Positions 31,904 to 43,114 of a DNA stretch of 64,000 bases are shown piece after piece. This stretch comes from Burkholderiales bacterium (GTDB taxonomy: Bacteria; Pseudomonadota; Gammaproteobacteria; Burkholderiales; Burkholderiaceae): positions 85,788 through 149,787 of the forward strand of contig JAMFSK010000041.1 in NCBI GenBank assembly GCA_026225235.1. Direction: 5' to 3'. The stretch's first letter is position 1, and every line of letters begins with the position of its first letter. Below the pieces are notes generated by a model that was given only the letters and a program-made list of their open reading frames with translations, ran no database searches and was not told the origin of the DNA. Made by a program: the position numbers and the translations under genes.

Positions 31904-33046
31904 ATGGCGAAGCAAAAAGTGGTGGTGGGCATGTCCGGCGGCGTCGACTCGTCGGTCACGGCGTGGCTGCTCAAAGAGCAGGGCTACGAGGTGGTCGGCC
32001 TGTTCATGAAGAACTGGGAAGACGACGACGACAGCGAGTACTGCTCGACCCGGGAAGACTGGATCGACGTGGTCTCGGTGGCCGACCTGATCGGTATCGA
32101 CATCGAGGCGGTCAATTTTGCGGCCGAATACAAAGACCGGGTGTTCGCCGAGTTCCTGCGCGAATACTCGGCCGGCCGCACGCCGAACCCCGACGTGCTG
32201 TGCAACGCCGAGATCAAGTTCAAGGCCTTCCTCGACCACGCGTTTGCGCTCGGCGCCGACCGCATCGCCACGGGCCACTATGCGCGCGTGCGGGAGGTTG
32301 GAAGCGACGGCCGTGTCGAGTTGCTCAAGGCGACCGATCTCAGCAAGGATCAGAGCTATTTCCTGCACCGGCTGAACCAGCATCAGTTGTCGCGCACGAT
32401 GTTTCCGCTCGGGGAAATGCCGAAGACGCAAGTGCGGCGGATCGCCGAGCAGATCGGCTTGCCGAATGCGAAGAAGAAGGACTCGACCGGGATTTGTTTT
32501 ATCGGCGAACGCCCTTTCCGCGAGTTCCTCAACCGCTATCTCCCGACGCAGCCGGGACCGATGAAGACGCCCGACGGCAAAGTGATCGGCGAGCACATCG
32601 GGCTGGCCTTCTATACGCTGGGCCAGCGCAAGGGAATCGGTCTGGGCGGCAGCCGCGACGGCAGCGGCGAACCGTGGTTCGTGGCGCGCAAGGCGATGGA
32701 TACGAATACGCTGTATGTGGTGCAAGGGCACGATCACCCCTGGCTCGCTGCACCCGCGCTCGAAGCGATCGACGCCAGTTGGGTGGCCGGCGTGCCACCG
32801 GCCGAAGGCGCTCACATCGCCGCGAAGACGCGCTACCGGCAGGCCGATGCGCCGTGCACCGTGCTCCGTGCATCGCCCGAGGGCGGCTTCGCCCTGGGCT
32901 TTGCCGACGCGCAGTGGGCGGTGACGCCCGGCCAGTCCGCGGTGTTGTATGACGGCGAGGTCTGTCTGGGCGGTGGCATCATCGAGCGCTCGGGCAGCGA
33001 CCTGGCCGGCCTGGTGGCATCGACCGCGATCGCGGCCGCGGTCTAG
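31904..33046 (+). CDS. mnmA: tRNA-specific 2-thiouridylase
   Basis: Puts the 2-thio group on U34 of tRNA for Lys, Glu and Gln. 380 residues, normal. The ATP-pyrophosphatase loop [10 protein letters not shown] is at about 8-17; the nucleophile Cys in [14 protein letters not shown] and the second catalytic Cys in [12 protein letters not shown] are both present. The C-terminal part shows [18 protein letters not shown]. Divergent from the pnt operon. Confidence 0.97.
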   Translation: MAKQKVVVGMSGGVDSSVTAWLLKEQGYEVVGLFMKNWEDDDDSEYCSTREDWIDVVSVADLIGIDIEAVNFAAEYKDRVFAEFLREYSAGRTPNPDVLCNAEIKFKAFLDHAFALGADRIATGHYARVREVGSDGRVELLKATDLSKDQSYFLHRLNQHQLSRTMFPLGEMPKTQVRRIAEQIGLPNAKKKDSTGICFIGERPFREFLNRYLPTQPGPMKTPDGKVIGEHIGLAFYTLGQRKGIGLGGSRDGSGEPWFVARKAMDTNTLYVVQGHDHPWLAAPALEAIDASWVAGVPPAEGAHIAAKTRYRQADAPCTVLRASPEGGFALGFADAQWAVTPGQSAVLYDGEVCLGGGIIERSGSDLAGLVASTAIAAAV

Positions 33047-33140
33047 CTTCAGGCGGAGCACCGCACGTAGTTGACTGCGAGCGCAAATCGGCAAGCGGCG
33101 GCGGCTCTCCAGCGCCGCCACCCCAGCTCCCGCTAATCGC

Positions 33141-33752
33141 TCAACCCTGCGGCACTGTCTCGGCAAACGACGGCCGCTGCATGAGCTTGTCAAAAAGCCG
33201 GGCGAGGTTCGGATAGGTTTCGCGCCATTCGATCTCGGGCATCCGGAAGCTCACATAACCCAGTGCGCAGCCGACCGCGATATCGGCAAGCGTCTGATGA
33301 TTCGACGCGCACCAGGCGTTTTCTCCCAGGCCCTTGGCCATCGCGGCGATGCCGTGTTCGACCTTGCGGGTCTGGCGGGCGACCCAACTGTCGCTGCGCT
33401 GGGCCGGTTCGCGCAGCATAGTTTCCTGGCGGATCAGCGTGGCGGCGTCGCAGACACCGTCGCCGAGCGCTTCCCAGCAGCGTACTTCGGCGCGTTCGCG
33501 TCCGGCCGGCGGGATCAGCTTGCCGACCGGGGTCAAGGTATCGACGTACTCACAGATCACCCGTGAATCGAACACCGCTTCGCCATCTTCCATGACGAGG
33601 CAGGGAATCTTGCCGAGCGGGTTGAATTCGTCGATCGTGGTATCGGGCGCCCAGACGTTCTCGATTACGAACTGATAATCGATCTTCTTTTCAGCCATGA
33701 CGACACGAACCTTACGCACGTAGGGGCTGCTCAGCGAACCGATGAGTTTCAT
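33141..33752 (-). CDS. Glutathione S-transferase family protein
   Basis: A 203-residue cytosolic GST similar in layout to E. coli YibF. The N-terminal thioredoxin-like domain has SSPYVRKVRVVMAEK, NPLGKIPCLV and the gamma-Glu site DGEAVFDSRVICEYVD; the C-terminal all-helical domain has TLADIAVGCALGYV. The substrate is unknown. A preceding ATG at 33755 would add one Met. Convergent with mnmA. Confidence 0.88.
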   Translation of the reverse strand: MKLIGSLSSPYVRKVRVVMAEKKIDYQFVIENVWAPDTTIDEFNPLGKIPCLVMEDGEAVFDSRVICEYVDTLTPVGKLIPPAGRERAEVRCWEALGDGVCDAATLIRQETMLREPAQRSDSWVARQTRKVEHGIAAMAKGLGENAWCASNHQTLADIAVGCALGYVSFRMPEIEWRETYPNLARLFDKLMQRPSFAETVPQG

Positions 33753-33755
33753 CAT

Positions 33756-35616
<1,861 letters not shown>

Positions 35617-35652
35617 CGTCTCGAATGCGCTGCGTGAGTTGAAGATTGCCAA

Positions 35653-35682
35653 AAAAAAGCCCCGCGCGAGCGGGGCTTTTTT
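35653..35682. terminator. Bidirectional intrinsic terminator (purB / pqiC)
   Basis: A-run, then GCCCCGC (35659-35665), loop GCGA, GCGGGGC (35670-35676) and TTTTTT (35677-35682). The A-run and T-run serve both convergent genes. Confidence 0.95.
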
Positions 35683-35700
35683 GCATTCATGCGAGACCGA

Positions 35701-36435
35701 TCAGGGGCAGGGCACCATCGGCGGTGCGGGCATCGCCGCCACGACCGGCGGCTTGCCTTTGCCGGCGGGCGCCGTGGGTTTGGCGGCCGGAGCGGGCATC
35801 GACGGTGCGTCGTTGAGCGTGGTGATCACGCCGCCGATGTCGGCGGCGATCTGCTGGAGTCCGCGCCGGTGACCCTGCGCAATCGCGTCATAGCCCGAGC
35901 CGATCTGCTCGCTCACGACTGAGCGGCATGTGACGACCGCTCCGTCCTGTGAGTTCTGCGAATCCGAACGCCGCACCGTCCAGACCATGTCGATCGCGGT
36001 GCTCTGGGAGGGCACGGAGACAAAACGCCGCACATTCATCGAGACCCGGTACACCGGCAGATGGGACGGATACGACGAGCGGAACACGTCGATCGTATGC
36101 AGCGACCGGGTCAGGTAGTCCGACACCGAATGCGAGATCTCGGTCGACAAAGGCCCGATCCAACGCTGGTGTTCGACCACGGTGACGCGGCCATCGCCGA
36201 GGTCGAGCACCATCTGCTCGCGTGCCACGTCGTCGGGGATCGTCGCATCGGTCACCTCGATGTAGAACGGCGCGGCTTCGGCGGCCGACGGGTGATAGAT
36301 CGTCGCGCCCTCACGGCCGCTCAGCGTATAGAAGTGGTCGGGCGGCGTGGCCGCGCAGCCCGCCAGGAGCAGCGCCGCGGCGCTGACCGCGTAGGCCGCG
36401 AGCGTCCTGAGGCGCGTCGATTGAATCGGCATCAT
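35701..36435 (-). CDS. pqiC: PqiC/YmbA-type transport auxiliary lipoprotein
   Basis: An outer-membrane lipoprotein of the Pqi lipid-transport system. 244 residues with a lipoprotein signal (AYAVSAAALLLAGCAATPP, lipobox Cys about residue 27). The DUF330/ABC-auxiliary fold follows (DHFYTLSGREG, WIGPLSTEISHSVSDYLTRS). The C-terminal 35 residues are Pro/Ala-rich. The start (MMPIQ) overlaps the pqiB stop as ATGA. Confidence 0.85.
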   Translation of the reverse strand: MMPIQSTRLRTLAAYAVSAAALLLAGCAATPPDHFYTLSGREGATIYHPSAAEAAPFYIEVTDATIPDDVAREQMVLDLGDGRVTVVEHQRWIGPLSTEISHSVSDYLTRSLHTIDVFRSSYPSHLPVYRVSMNVRRFVSVPSQSTAIDMVWTVRRSDSQNSQDGAVVTCRSVVSEQIGSGYDAIAQGHRRGLQQIAADIGGVITTLNDAPSMPAPAAKPTAPAGKGKPPVVAAMPAPPMVPCP

Positions 36436-38084
36436 GGTTTTTGTTCCAGTTGTTGATCCTCGGGTTTGCCCCGCAAGAGCGATTCAGGGTGACGTTCCAG
36501 ATAGTCCGCGAGCGCATTGAGCGACTGCATCGTCCGGTTTAGTTCCTGCACCGCCTGGCTCACATCGGTTTGCAGCGGCGAGTCGGACTGCAGGACCTGG
36601 TTCGCGGATTTGAAGGTCTTCTGTGCTTCGTCGAGGGTCTGCTTGGCTTCCGGCCCGATCTCGGTGTTCAGTTGCGCGAACAGGGCGTTGGCGTTCTTGA
36701 GGGTCTCGTTCAGGTTGTTGCCGATCTGGTCGAACGGCACCTTGCCGAGCTTGGCGGCGATGTCGGCGACCTGTTGTTGAAGTTCGTCGAGCGTGCTCGG
36801 CGTCGTCGGCAATTCGACCGGATCCTTGGTGTAGTCGAGCGCCGCCGGTGGAACACGCGGGAAGAAGTCGAGGGCGATGTAGAGCTGGCCGGTCAGCAGG
36901 TTGCCGCTGCGCAACTGGGCCCGCAGACCATGGCGAACCATCGCGGAAAGCCGTTCGCGACCGGCCTCGGTGCCGGGGTTGTCGGCGTTGAAGTGTGCAC
37001 CGAGCCGTAACGGATATAAGTCGACAGCGACTGGCATTGAGATCGTCTTGGTCGTGCGGTCGTATTCGATACCGATCGAGACCACCTTGCCGAGCGTGAT
37101 GCCGCGGAAGTCGACCGGCGCGCCGGGTTGCAGTCCGCGCAGCGACTGGTTGAATCGCATCACGACGCGAGTGGGCACGCCATCGGGGTCCCGCATCGCG
37201 TCAGGCTCATCGGCCGCGAGCCGGTATGAGGTGTTCTCACCGGTCGCATCGCCGGAGGCCTGGCTGGGGGGCGACTGGAAGGCGACGCCGCCGGCTAGGA
37301 TCGCCGCGAGCGACTGCGTATCGAGCTTGATGCCGTTCGCATCGAGTCGCACATCGATCCCGCTGGCCTGCCAGAAACGCGTATTGCTGCGCACGTACTG
37401 GTCATACGGCGCGTTGACGAACACGCGGACTGTCACACCGCTGCCATCGCGGTTGAGGTCGAAGCCCACCACCTGGCCCACCGTCACCCGACGATAGAAT
37501 ACCGGTGAGCCGATATCGAGCGAGCCGAGCGAATCACCGCGCAAGACAAACTGGCGCCCCTTCTGGTCGCCGGTCACGGCGGGCGGTGTTTCAAGGCCAG
37601 CGAATTCGCGACGCTCCTCATGTGACTTCCCTGCATCGACACCGATATACGAGCCCGACAGCAAGGTCGACAGACCGGACACGCCGCTGGCCGCGACGCG
37701 CGGCCGGACTACCCAGAAGCGGGTGTCGGAGACCGCAAAATTCTCTGCCTGCTTGGTCAGCTCGACTTCGATCAGCACGTGCGAGCGATCCGGTGCAAGC
37801 GTGATCCGCTTGACCTCGCCGATGTTGACGTTCTTGTACTTAACCTGGGTCTTGCCCGCATCAATGCCTTCGGCACTCAGGAAACTGATGGTGATCGTCG
37901 GGCCGCGGTCGGCGACCGTCTTGATGGCGAGCGTGATGCCGATCACCGCCGCCAGCAGCGGAATCAGCCAGACCAGTGACGGCAGCCAGCGGCGCCGGCG
38001 CTGCACGACAGGCTCAGGTACATCGCCGGGCAGCGGCGGCGGAACGTCGGGTTCGGGCGGATCGCGGCGCTCGCCGTTAGTCAT
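36432..38084 (-). CDS. pqiB: PqiB-type MCE-domain protein
   Basis: A periplasm-spanning MCE protein thought to form a lipid conduit between the membranes. 550 residues: a Pro-rich cytoplasmic start, one membrane helix (about 34-56, LPSLVWLIPLLAAVIGITLA), then three MCE/MlaD repeats (beginning near TITISFLSAEGIDAGKTQVKYK, GRQFVLRGDSLGSLDIGSPV and RVVMRFNQSLRGLQPGAPV) and a C-terminal helical region with LDELQQQVADIAAKLGKVP. It overlaps pqiC by 3 bp and the upstream pqiA-like gene by 8 bp. Confidence 0.92.
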   Translation of the reverse strand: MTNGERRDPPEPDVPPPLPGDVPEPVVQRRRRWLPSLVWLIPLLAAVIGITLAIKTVADRGPTITISFLSAEGIDAGKTQVKYKNVNIGEVKRITLAPDRSHVLIEVELTKQAENFAVSDTRFWVVRPRVAASGVSGLSTLLSGSYIGVDAGKSHEERREFAGLETPPAVTGDQKGRQFVLRGDSLGSLDIGSPVFYRRVTVGQVVGFDLNRDGSGVTVRVFVNAPYDQYVRSNTRFWQASGIDVRLDANGIKLDTQSLAAILAGGVAFQSPPSQASGDATGENTSYRLAADEPDAMRDPDGVPTRVVMRFNQSLRGLQPGAPVDFRGITLGKVVSIGIEYDRTTKTISMPVAVDLYPLRLGAHFNADNPGTEAGRERLSAMVRHGLRAQLRSGNLLTGQLYIALDFFPRVPPAALDYTKDPVELPTTPSTLDELQQQVADIAAKLGKVPFDQIGNNLNETLKNANALFAQLNTEIGPEAKQTLDEAQKTFKSANQVLQSDSPLQTDVSQAVQELNRTMQSLNALADYLERHPESLLRGKPEDQQLEQKP

Positions 38085-38907
38085 GGTGTTGTCCTGAGTT
38101 CTCGATAGTGTCCCAAATCAGCCGGGGGTCGAATTGTTGTGAGGCCAGCATGGTCAGCACCACGACCATGCCGAATGCGATGGCGCCGGGTCCTGCATAA
38201 ATCGTCGCGAGTGATTGGAAATGCACCAGCGCGACGGTCAGCGTGACGACGAAGACGTCGAGCATCGACCATCGGCCGATGAACTCCACAAGCCGGAAGA
38301 GGCGCGTGCGCTGGAGGGGCCGCCAGCGTGAGCCGGCCTGCGAGGTGCCGGCGAGCAGGCACAAGACGACGAGCTTGAGCATCGGCACCATGAAGCTGGC
38401 AATGAACACGATGATCGCGAGTGGCCAGGAGCCCGAGGTCCAGAAGTAGACGATGCCGCTCATGATCGTATCGTCCTCATCGCCGAACAGCGACACGGTG
38501 TGCATCACGGGCAGCAGGTTCGCGGGCAGGTACATGATCGCTGCGGCGATCAGCAGTGCCCAGGTGCGGGTGAGGCTGTCGGGCTTGCGCGTGTGAAGGA
38601 CCGAGTTGCAGCGCCGGCAACGCTCAGTCGCCGCGCTGGGCACGTGCCGGTTCAGCATGCCGCACGCGTGGCACGAGACCATGCCGAGGCTACGGGCCGT
38701 AACGTAGTGCGTGATCGGTCCGGGCGGTGCCTCGGGCGGCCGCGGCGTGCGACGCATCCGCTCGCGCAGGGAACGGCCTCGCTTGCCTTGGGGATCGCCC
38801 GTGACGGTGGCGTCGCCCCGCTCGGTTGCATGGGGTACGACGTCTTCCAGTGCGTCCGTCGCGGGCGCTGCGGTCGTGGTGGTTCGGGGTACGGTCGGCT
38901 CCGTCAT
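38077..38907 (-). CDS. PqiA-domain integral membrane protein (second copy)
   Basis: 276 residues. After a Pro/Arg-rich N-terminus (1-60) comes a zinc-ribbon-like CHACG...CRRC pair (about 80-100) and four membrane helices, the PqiA repeat unit. E. coli PqiA contains two such units in one chain; here they are in two genes. The start overlaps the first pqiA stop (ATGA) and the stop overlaps the pqiB start by 8 bp, so all four pqi genes are tightly coupled. Confidence 0.85.
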   Translation of the reverse strand: MTEPTVPRTTTTAAPATDALEDVVPHATERGDATVTGDPQGKRGRSLRERMRRTPRPPEAPPGPITHYVTARSLGMVSCHACGMLNRHVPSAATERCRRCNSVLHTRKPDSLTRTWALLIAAAIMYLPANLLPVMHTVSLFGDEDDTIMSGIVYFWTSGSWPLAIIVFIASFMVPMLKLVVLCLLAGTSQAGSRWRPLQRTRLFRLVEFIGRWSMLDVFVVTLTVALVHFQSLATIYAGPGAIAFGMVVVLTMLASQQFDPRLIWDTIENSGQHHD

Positions 38908-39728
38908 GGCTGCCTCGTCGAGGGAGGGGGGACGGGCCGGCCCTCCACGCCCGGAGGCGCGGTGGTAGCCGGGTGAGTCGAATGAGCCGGCGCAGAGGCA
39001 GCGCCGACAGAGCCCGCTGTGCTATTCACCGCGTGGCTTGCTCCGGTGGACGCGCCGCCAGCCGCTGCAGGGATACTGCTGTGAACGCGCGCCGCATGCA
39101 GGCGCATGGCCGTGAGCCGCACCAGCGTGTCGTCGGCGAGATCCCAGAGGTCACGCGGATTGAACGAGACCAGCGCGGCAATCAGAAAACTCAAGACACC
39201 GAACGCGAAGAGCGCGATCTCCGGAATGACGCGCGCGATGCTGGTCATCTTGACCACGGTGATGAGTACGCCCAGCATGAACACTTCGATCATGCCCCAC
39301 GGTCGCACAGCCTGGACTGCGCGTAGCACGATGTCGAAGCCACGGGCTTTCTGGCCAAAACGCAGGGGCAGCAGCAGATAGATGAGGGCCACCATCTCGG
39401 TCAGCGGAAACACGATGGTCGCAAAGCCGACCATGACAGCGATCAGGGTTCGGTCACCGTTGACCAGGTTGATGATCGCCTCGATCAGCGTGGTGCGTGT
39501 GGTCAGTCCGTTGGTTTCGAGTTCGACGATCGGAAAGGCATTGGCGATTAGAAACACAATCAGCGCGCCGAATGCGATCGCCAATTGGCGGTCGGCCGAG
39601 CGCAGGCCGACGTGACGATACAGCGTCGAGCCACAACGCGTGCAGCGGGCCGTGGCGAGGCCCGCGAGGTGCTGCTTGTGGTGCACGGTGTCGCAGACTT
39701 CGCATGCGACGTATTTGTCTTGTTCCAT
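38904..39728 (-). CDS. pqiA: PqiA-domain integral membrane protein (first copy)
   Basis: 274 residues from the ATG at 39728. The zinc-ribbon pair CEVC...CTRC (about 9-32) is followed by four helices (for example AIAFGALIVFLIANAFPIV and MIEVFMLGVLITVVKM). The C-terminal 60 residues are a Ser/Ala/Pro/His-rich tail. The frame is open upstream to 39878 without similarity and no strong ribosome site is seen, so the start is uncertain. First gene of the pqi operon, divergent from the MFS gene. Confidence 0.83.
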   Translation of the reverse strand: MEQDKYVACEVCDTVHHKQHLAGLATARCTRCGSTLYRHVGLRSADRQLAIAFGALIVFLIANAFPIVELETNGLTTRTTLIEAIINLVNGDRTLIAVMVGFATIVFPLTEMVALIYLLLPLRFGQKARGFDIVLRAVQAVRPWGMIEVFMLGVLITVVKMTSIARVIPEIALFAFGVLSFLIAALVSFNPRDLWDLADDTLVRLTAMRLHAARVHSSIPAAAGGASTGASHAVNSTAGSVGAASAPAHSTHPATTAPPGVEGRPVPPPSTRQP

Positions 39729-39848
39729 GGGTTCGCGAGGGGTGACGCGTGAGCCGGGGGACGGTGACGTATGCACTGGCTTGACCGCACACCATGGTAC
39801 CAAAGGCGCGGGGCATTGCGGGGCACGACGATCTAGCCCGGATAGGCC

Positions 39849-39854
39849 TATACT
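39849..39854 (+). promoter_or_regulatory. Possible -10 of the MFS transporter gene
   Basis: TATACT lies 78 bp before the proposed GTG start, in the divergent spacer with pqiA. The -35 position is weak. Confidence 0.3.
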
Positions 39855-39926
39855 TGGCGCCGCTTGTTGACTTGTCAACGATTAACTGCGACAACCGATT
39901 TCCCTGTTTTCAAAACACGCGATCCA

Positions 39927-41315
39927 GTGGTTTCCCGTACCGTACTTATTCCCCTTATCGTAGCGTGTGCGCTCTTTATGGAGCAAATGGACTCGACTGT
40001 CATTGCGACGTCGTTGCCGATGATTGCAACCGATCTCGGCGAAAGTCCCATCGCGCTCAAGCTCGCCCTGACCTCGTATCTGGTCAGCCTCGCAGTTTTC
40101 ATTCCCGTCTCGGGCTGGATGGCCGACCGCTTCGGCGCAAGGACCATTTTCCGGGCCGCGATCGCGGTTTTCATGGGAGGCTCGATCCTGTGCGGCCTGT
40201 CGAGTTCGCTCGGTTCCTTCGTTGCCGCGCGCTTCCTGCAAGGCATGGGCGGCGCGATGATGGTGCCCGTCGGCCGCATGGTGATCCTGCGCAGCGTCTC
40301 GAAAACCGAACTCGTCCAGGCCCTTAACTACCTGACGATACCCGCGCTGATCGGGCCGATCATTGGGCCGCCGCTCGGTGGCCTGATCACGACCTACCTG
40401 AACTGGCGCTGGATTTTCTTTATCAACATCCCGATCAGCATATTGGGCATCTATCTCGCGACACGCTTTATCGAGAATCTTCGGGTCGATCGCGTGCCGC
40501 CGCTCGACTGGCTCGGTTTTCTCTTGTCCGCGGTGGGGCTGAGCCTGGCCATGCTGGGCCTGGCGACCGCGGGGCGGCATCTGGTCTCGGCGCGTGTTTC
40601 GTTCGGCTGTATGGCGATCGGCGTGGCAGCCCTGGTGCTTTATTACCAGCACGCACGGCGCGCTGCCCATCCCTTGTTGCGGCTCGAGTTGTTCCGCATC
40701 CAGACGTTCAGGGTCGGCGTGCTCGGGGGTTCGCTGTTTCGCGCAGGGATCGGTGCGCTGCCGTTTCTGCTGCCGCTTTTCCTCCAGCTGGGCTTTGGCA
40801 TGACGCCGTTCCAGTCGGGTTTGCTGACGTGTTCAGCGGCCGCCGGTTCGATGTGCATGAAGACGATTTCGCGCAAGATTCTCCGGCGCTTCGGTTTCAG
40901 GACGGTGCTCAAGTCGAACCTCGCTTTCGCGTCTGCCTCGCTGGTGGCGATTGCATTCTTTACGATTCATACGCCGCATCCGGCCATCGTGCTGACTCTT
41001 CTGTTTGGCGGTGTATTCCGTTCGCTTCAGTTCACCAGTCTCAACGCGATTTCCTATGCGGATGTCGAACACGCCGATGTGAGCCAGGCGTCGAGCATCG
41101 CGAGCGCGGTCCAGCAACTTTCACTGGGCATGGGGGTGACCATCGGCGCGTTCGCCTTGCAGGCTTCGAGTTTTGTCCAGGGACATGCACAACTGGTCGC
41201 ATCTGACTTCTGGCCCGCTTTTGTGCTAGTGGGGATGCTGGCAATGTGTTCGTTGCGCTTCATCCTTCAGTTGCCAGAGAACGCAGGTCATGAAATCTCG
41301 GGAAAGACAGTGTGA
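39927..41315 (+). CDS. MFS drug-efflux-type transporter (DHA2 / EmrB-QacA group)
   Basis: An inner-membrane proton antiporter, 462 residues from the GTG at 39927, with 13-14 hydrophobic segments. Family marks: LFMEQMDSTVIATSLPMIA in TM1 (motif D1), GWMADRFGARTIF (motif A), LQGMGGAMMVPVGRM (motif B) and IGPIIGPPLGGLI (motif C). The substrate is unknown. The start is uncertain: a TTG at 39864 is also in frame, and neither has a good ribosome site. It stands alone with no adaptor (EmrA-like) or regulator gene next to it. Confidence 0.82.
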   Translation: MVSRTVLIPLIVACALFMEQMDSTVIATSLPMIATDLGESPIALKLALTSYLVSLAVFIPVSGWMADRFGARTIFRAAIAVFMGGSILCGLSSSLGSFVAARFLQGMGGAMMVPVGRMVILRSVSKTELVQALNYLTIPALIGPIIGPPLGGLITTYLNWRWIFFINIPISILGIYLATRFIENLRVDRVPPLDWLGFLLSAVGLSLAMLGLATAGRHLVSARVSFGCMAIGVAALVLYYQHARRAAHPLLRLELFRIQTFRVGVLGGSLFRAGIGALPFLLPLFLQLGFGMTPFQSGLLTCSAAAGSMCMKTISRKILRRFGFRTVLKSNLAFASASLVAIAFFTIHTPHPAIVLTLLFGGVFRSLQFTSLNAISYADVEHADVSQASSIASAVQQLSLGMGVTIGAFALQASSFVQGHAQLVASDFWPAFVLVGMLAMCSLRFILQLPENAGHEISGKTV

Positions 41316-41454
41316 GCGATGGCATGAAAGCGCGGTATAAGAAGACCGCTTCTGGCTCCTCGTCGCAGGTGAAGGCCGCAAGCCTGCGAGCGAGCGTCGG
41401 ATACGCTACGATCCGCCCACCTCGCCGTCATGGCGAGCTATTTCAAGGCATTGC

Positions 41455-42030
41455 ATGATGATTTTTCCGATCCCGGCCGTGTTGAGGCAACTGGCCGGCG
41501 CGACCACGGTTGCCGTGGCCCTGTCATTGAGTGGGCCGGCCTTCGCACAGGTCGATGCTCAGCAGAGTTCGATCGTTGCGACGGTGAGGCAGATGCATGT
41601 GCCGTTGGACGGTAAGTTCGGGCACTTCGACGCGCAAGTGGTCTTCGACCCGGCGCGGCCCGCGAGCGGCAGTGCACGAGTGAGCGTCGACATGAGCAGC
41701 TTCGACCTCGGCGAGTCGAGCCTCAACGAGCAGGTGCAGGGCAAGGCATGGTTCGACGTGGCGGACTATCCGAGCGCGCGCTTCGTCTCATCGGCCATCG
41801 TTCCGGCGGGTGGCGGCAAATACAGCGTGACGGGCCGGTTGACGATCCGGGGCAAGACGCAGGATGTGATCGTGCCCGTCAGCGTCACGGAGCAGGCTCA
41901 TTCACGCGTGCTGGACGGCAGCCTGCCGATTCGCCGCCACCGTTTCGGCATCGGCCAGGGCGTTGGCGTCGATACACGGGGAATCGCGGACGACGTGGTG
42001 ATCAAGTTCCACCTAGTCGTCGCGAAGTAG
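41455..42030 (+). CDS. YceI-family periplasmic lipid-binding-like protein
   Basis: 191 residues with a signal peptide (TTVAVALSLSGPAFAQ, cleavage near residue 32). The YceI lipocalin-like barrel follows, with VFDPARPASGSARVSVDMSS, WFDVADYPSARFVSS and VTGRLTIRGKTQDVIVPV. Family members bind isoprenoid-like ligands; the physiological role is unknown. Two ATGs in tandem (41455, 41458). Followed by a strong terminator. Confidence 0.9.
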   Translation: MMIFPIPAVLRQLAGATTVAVALSLSGPAFAQVDAQQSSIVATVRQMHVPLDGKFGHFDAQVVFDPARPASGSARVSVDMSSFDLGESSLNEQVQGKAWFDVADYPSARFVSSAIVPAGGGKYSVTGRLTIRGKTQDVIVPVSVTEQAHSRVLDGSLPIRRHRFGIGQGVGVDTRGIADDVVIKFHLVVAK

Positions 42031-42090
42031 GGCACGCCGACGATCGGACGATCAGGCATTGCGCGGTTTTGTCACCGGCGCCTCAAAAGC

Positions 42091-42129
42091 AAAAGGCCGG
42101 GTTCGAATATTCGAACCCGGCCTTTTTTT
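42091..42129. terminator. Bidirectional terminator between yceI-like gene and secF
   Basis: A near-perfect palindrome: 17-bp arms 42091-42107 and 42110-42126 (AAAAGGCCGGGTTCGAA and its complement), ending in seven T residues (42123-42129). The A-run and T-run serve both strands. Confidence 0.95.
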
Positions 42130-42149
42130 CGCTCCAACCCTTCGTGTGC

Positions 42150-43100
42150 TTAAACCTGCGCACCTGCGTTCGGGTCGTTCGGATCGTGCTTGGTCACGGT
42201 CTGCTTGATCAGGTCTTCACGCTTGACGCCGAGCCACATCGCGAGCGCCGCGGCGACGAACACCGACGAGTAGATACCGAACAAGATCCCGATCGTCAGC
42301 GCGAGTGAGAAGTAGTGCAGCGACGGACCACCGAACAGGAACATCGACAACACCATCATCTGCGTGGAGCCGTGGGTGATGATGGTCCGCGACATCGTGC
42401 TCGTGATGGCGTGGTTGATCACTTCAGTCACGCTCATCTTGCGCTGCCGGCGGAAGGTCTCGCGAATCCGGTCGAAGATCACGACCGACTCGTTGACCGA
42501 ATAGCCAAGCACCGCGAGCACCGCGGCCAGCACCGACAGTGAGAACTCCCACTGAAAGAAGGCGAAGAAGCCGAGGATGATCACGACGTCGTGCAAGTTC
42601 GCGATCACGCCGGCCACCGCGTACTTCCACTCGAAGCGGAACGACAGGTAGATCACGATGCCGATCACGACGCAGGCCAGTGCAAGCAGGCCGTTGGTCG
42701 CGAGTTCCTTGCCGACCTGCGGGCCGACGAACTCGACACGCTGGAGCTTCGCGGTGCTGTCCTGTTGGCTCAGCCCGGCCATCACCTGGTCGCTCTGCTG
42801 TGCCGACGACAGACCGCCCTTGAGTGGCAGGCGGATGATCACACTATTGGACGAACCGAAGTTCGCGACCTGCGCATCGCTGTAGTTCAGCTTGTCGAGT
42901 GTCTGGCGGATCGGGTCGGTCTGCGCCACGTGCGGGTACTGCACTTCGAGCACGGTGCCGCCGGTGAATTCGATCGACAGATGCAGCCCGCGATGGAACA
43001 GGAAGAACACGGCCAGCAAGAAGGTGATCAACGAAACGGCGTTGAACACCAGCGCGTGGCGCATGAACGGTACATCTTTACGGATGCGGAAAAATTCCAT
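42150..43100 (-). CDS. secF: Protein-export membrane protein SecF
   Basis: Part of SecDF, which uses the proton gradient to pull secreted proteins through SecYEG. 316 residues with six membrane helices and a periplasmic loop after TM1. Motifs: SIEFTGGTVLEVQ near the start, and YSVNESVVIFDRIRE with the conserved Asp. It follows secD after 14 bp. Confidence 0.97.
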   Translation of the reverse strand: MEFFRIRKDVPFMRHALVFNAVSLITFLLAVFFLFHRGLHLSIEFTGGTVLEVQYPHVAQTDPIRQTLDKLNYSDAQVANFGSSNSVIIRLPLKGGLSSAQQSDQVMAGLSQQDSTAKLQRVEFVGPQVGKELATNGLLALACVVIGIVIYLSFRFEWKYAVAGVIANLHDVVIILGFFAFFQWEFSLSVLAAVLAVLGYSVNESVVIFDRIRETFRRQRKMSVTEVINHAITSTMSRTIITHGSTQMMVLSMFLFGGPSLHYFSLALTIGILFGIYSSVFVAAALAMWLGVKREDLIKQTVTKHDPNDPNAGAQV

Positions 43101-43114
43101 GATGAAGCTCCAGT

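Noticed and set aside
31667..33193. 508-codon minus-strand frame across mnmA
   Set aside because: Antisense shadow of mnmA with typical Arg/His-rich composition.
42100..42118. GGTTCGAAT resembling a tRNA T-loop
   Set aside because: It is half of a perfect terminator palindrome; no acceptor, D or anticodon stem surrounds it.
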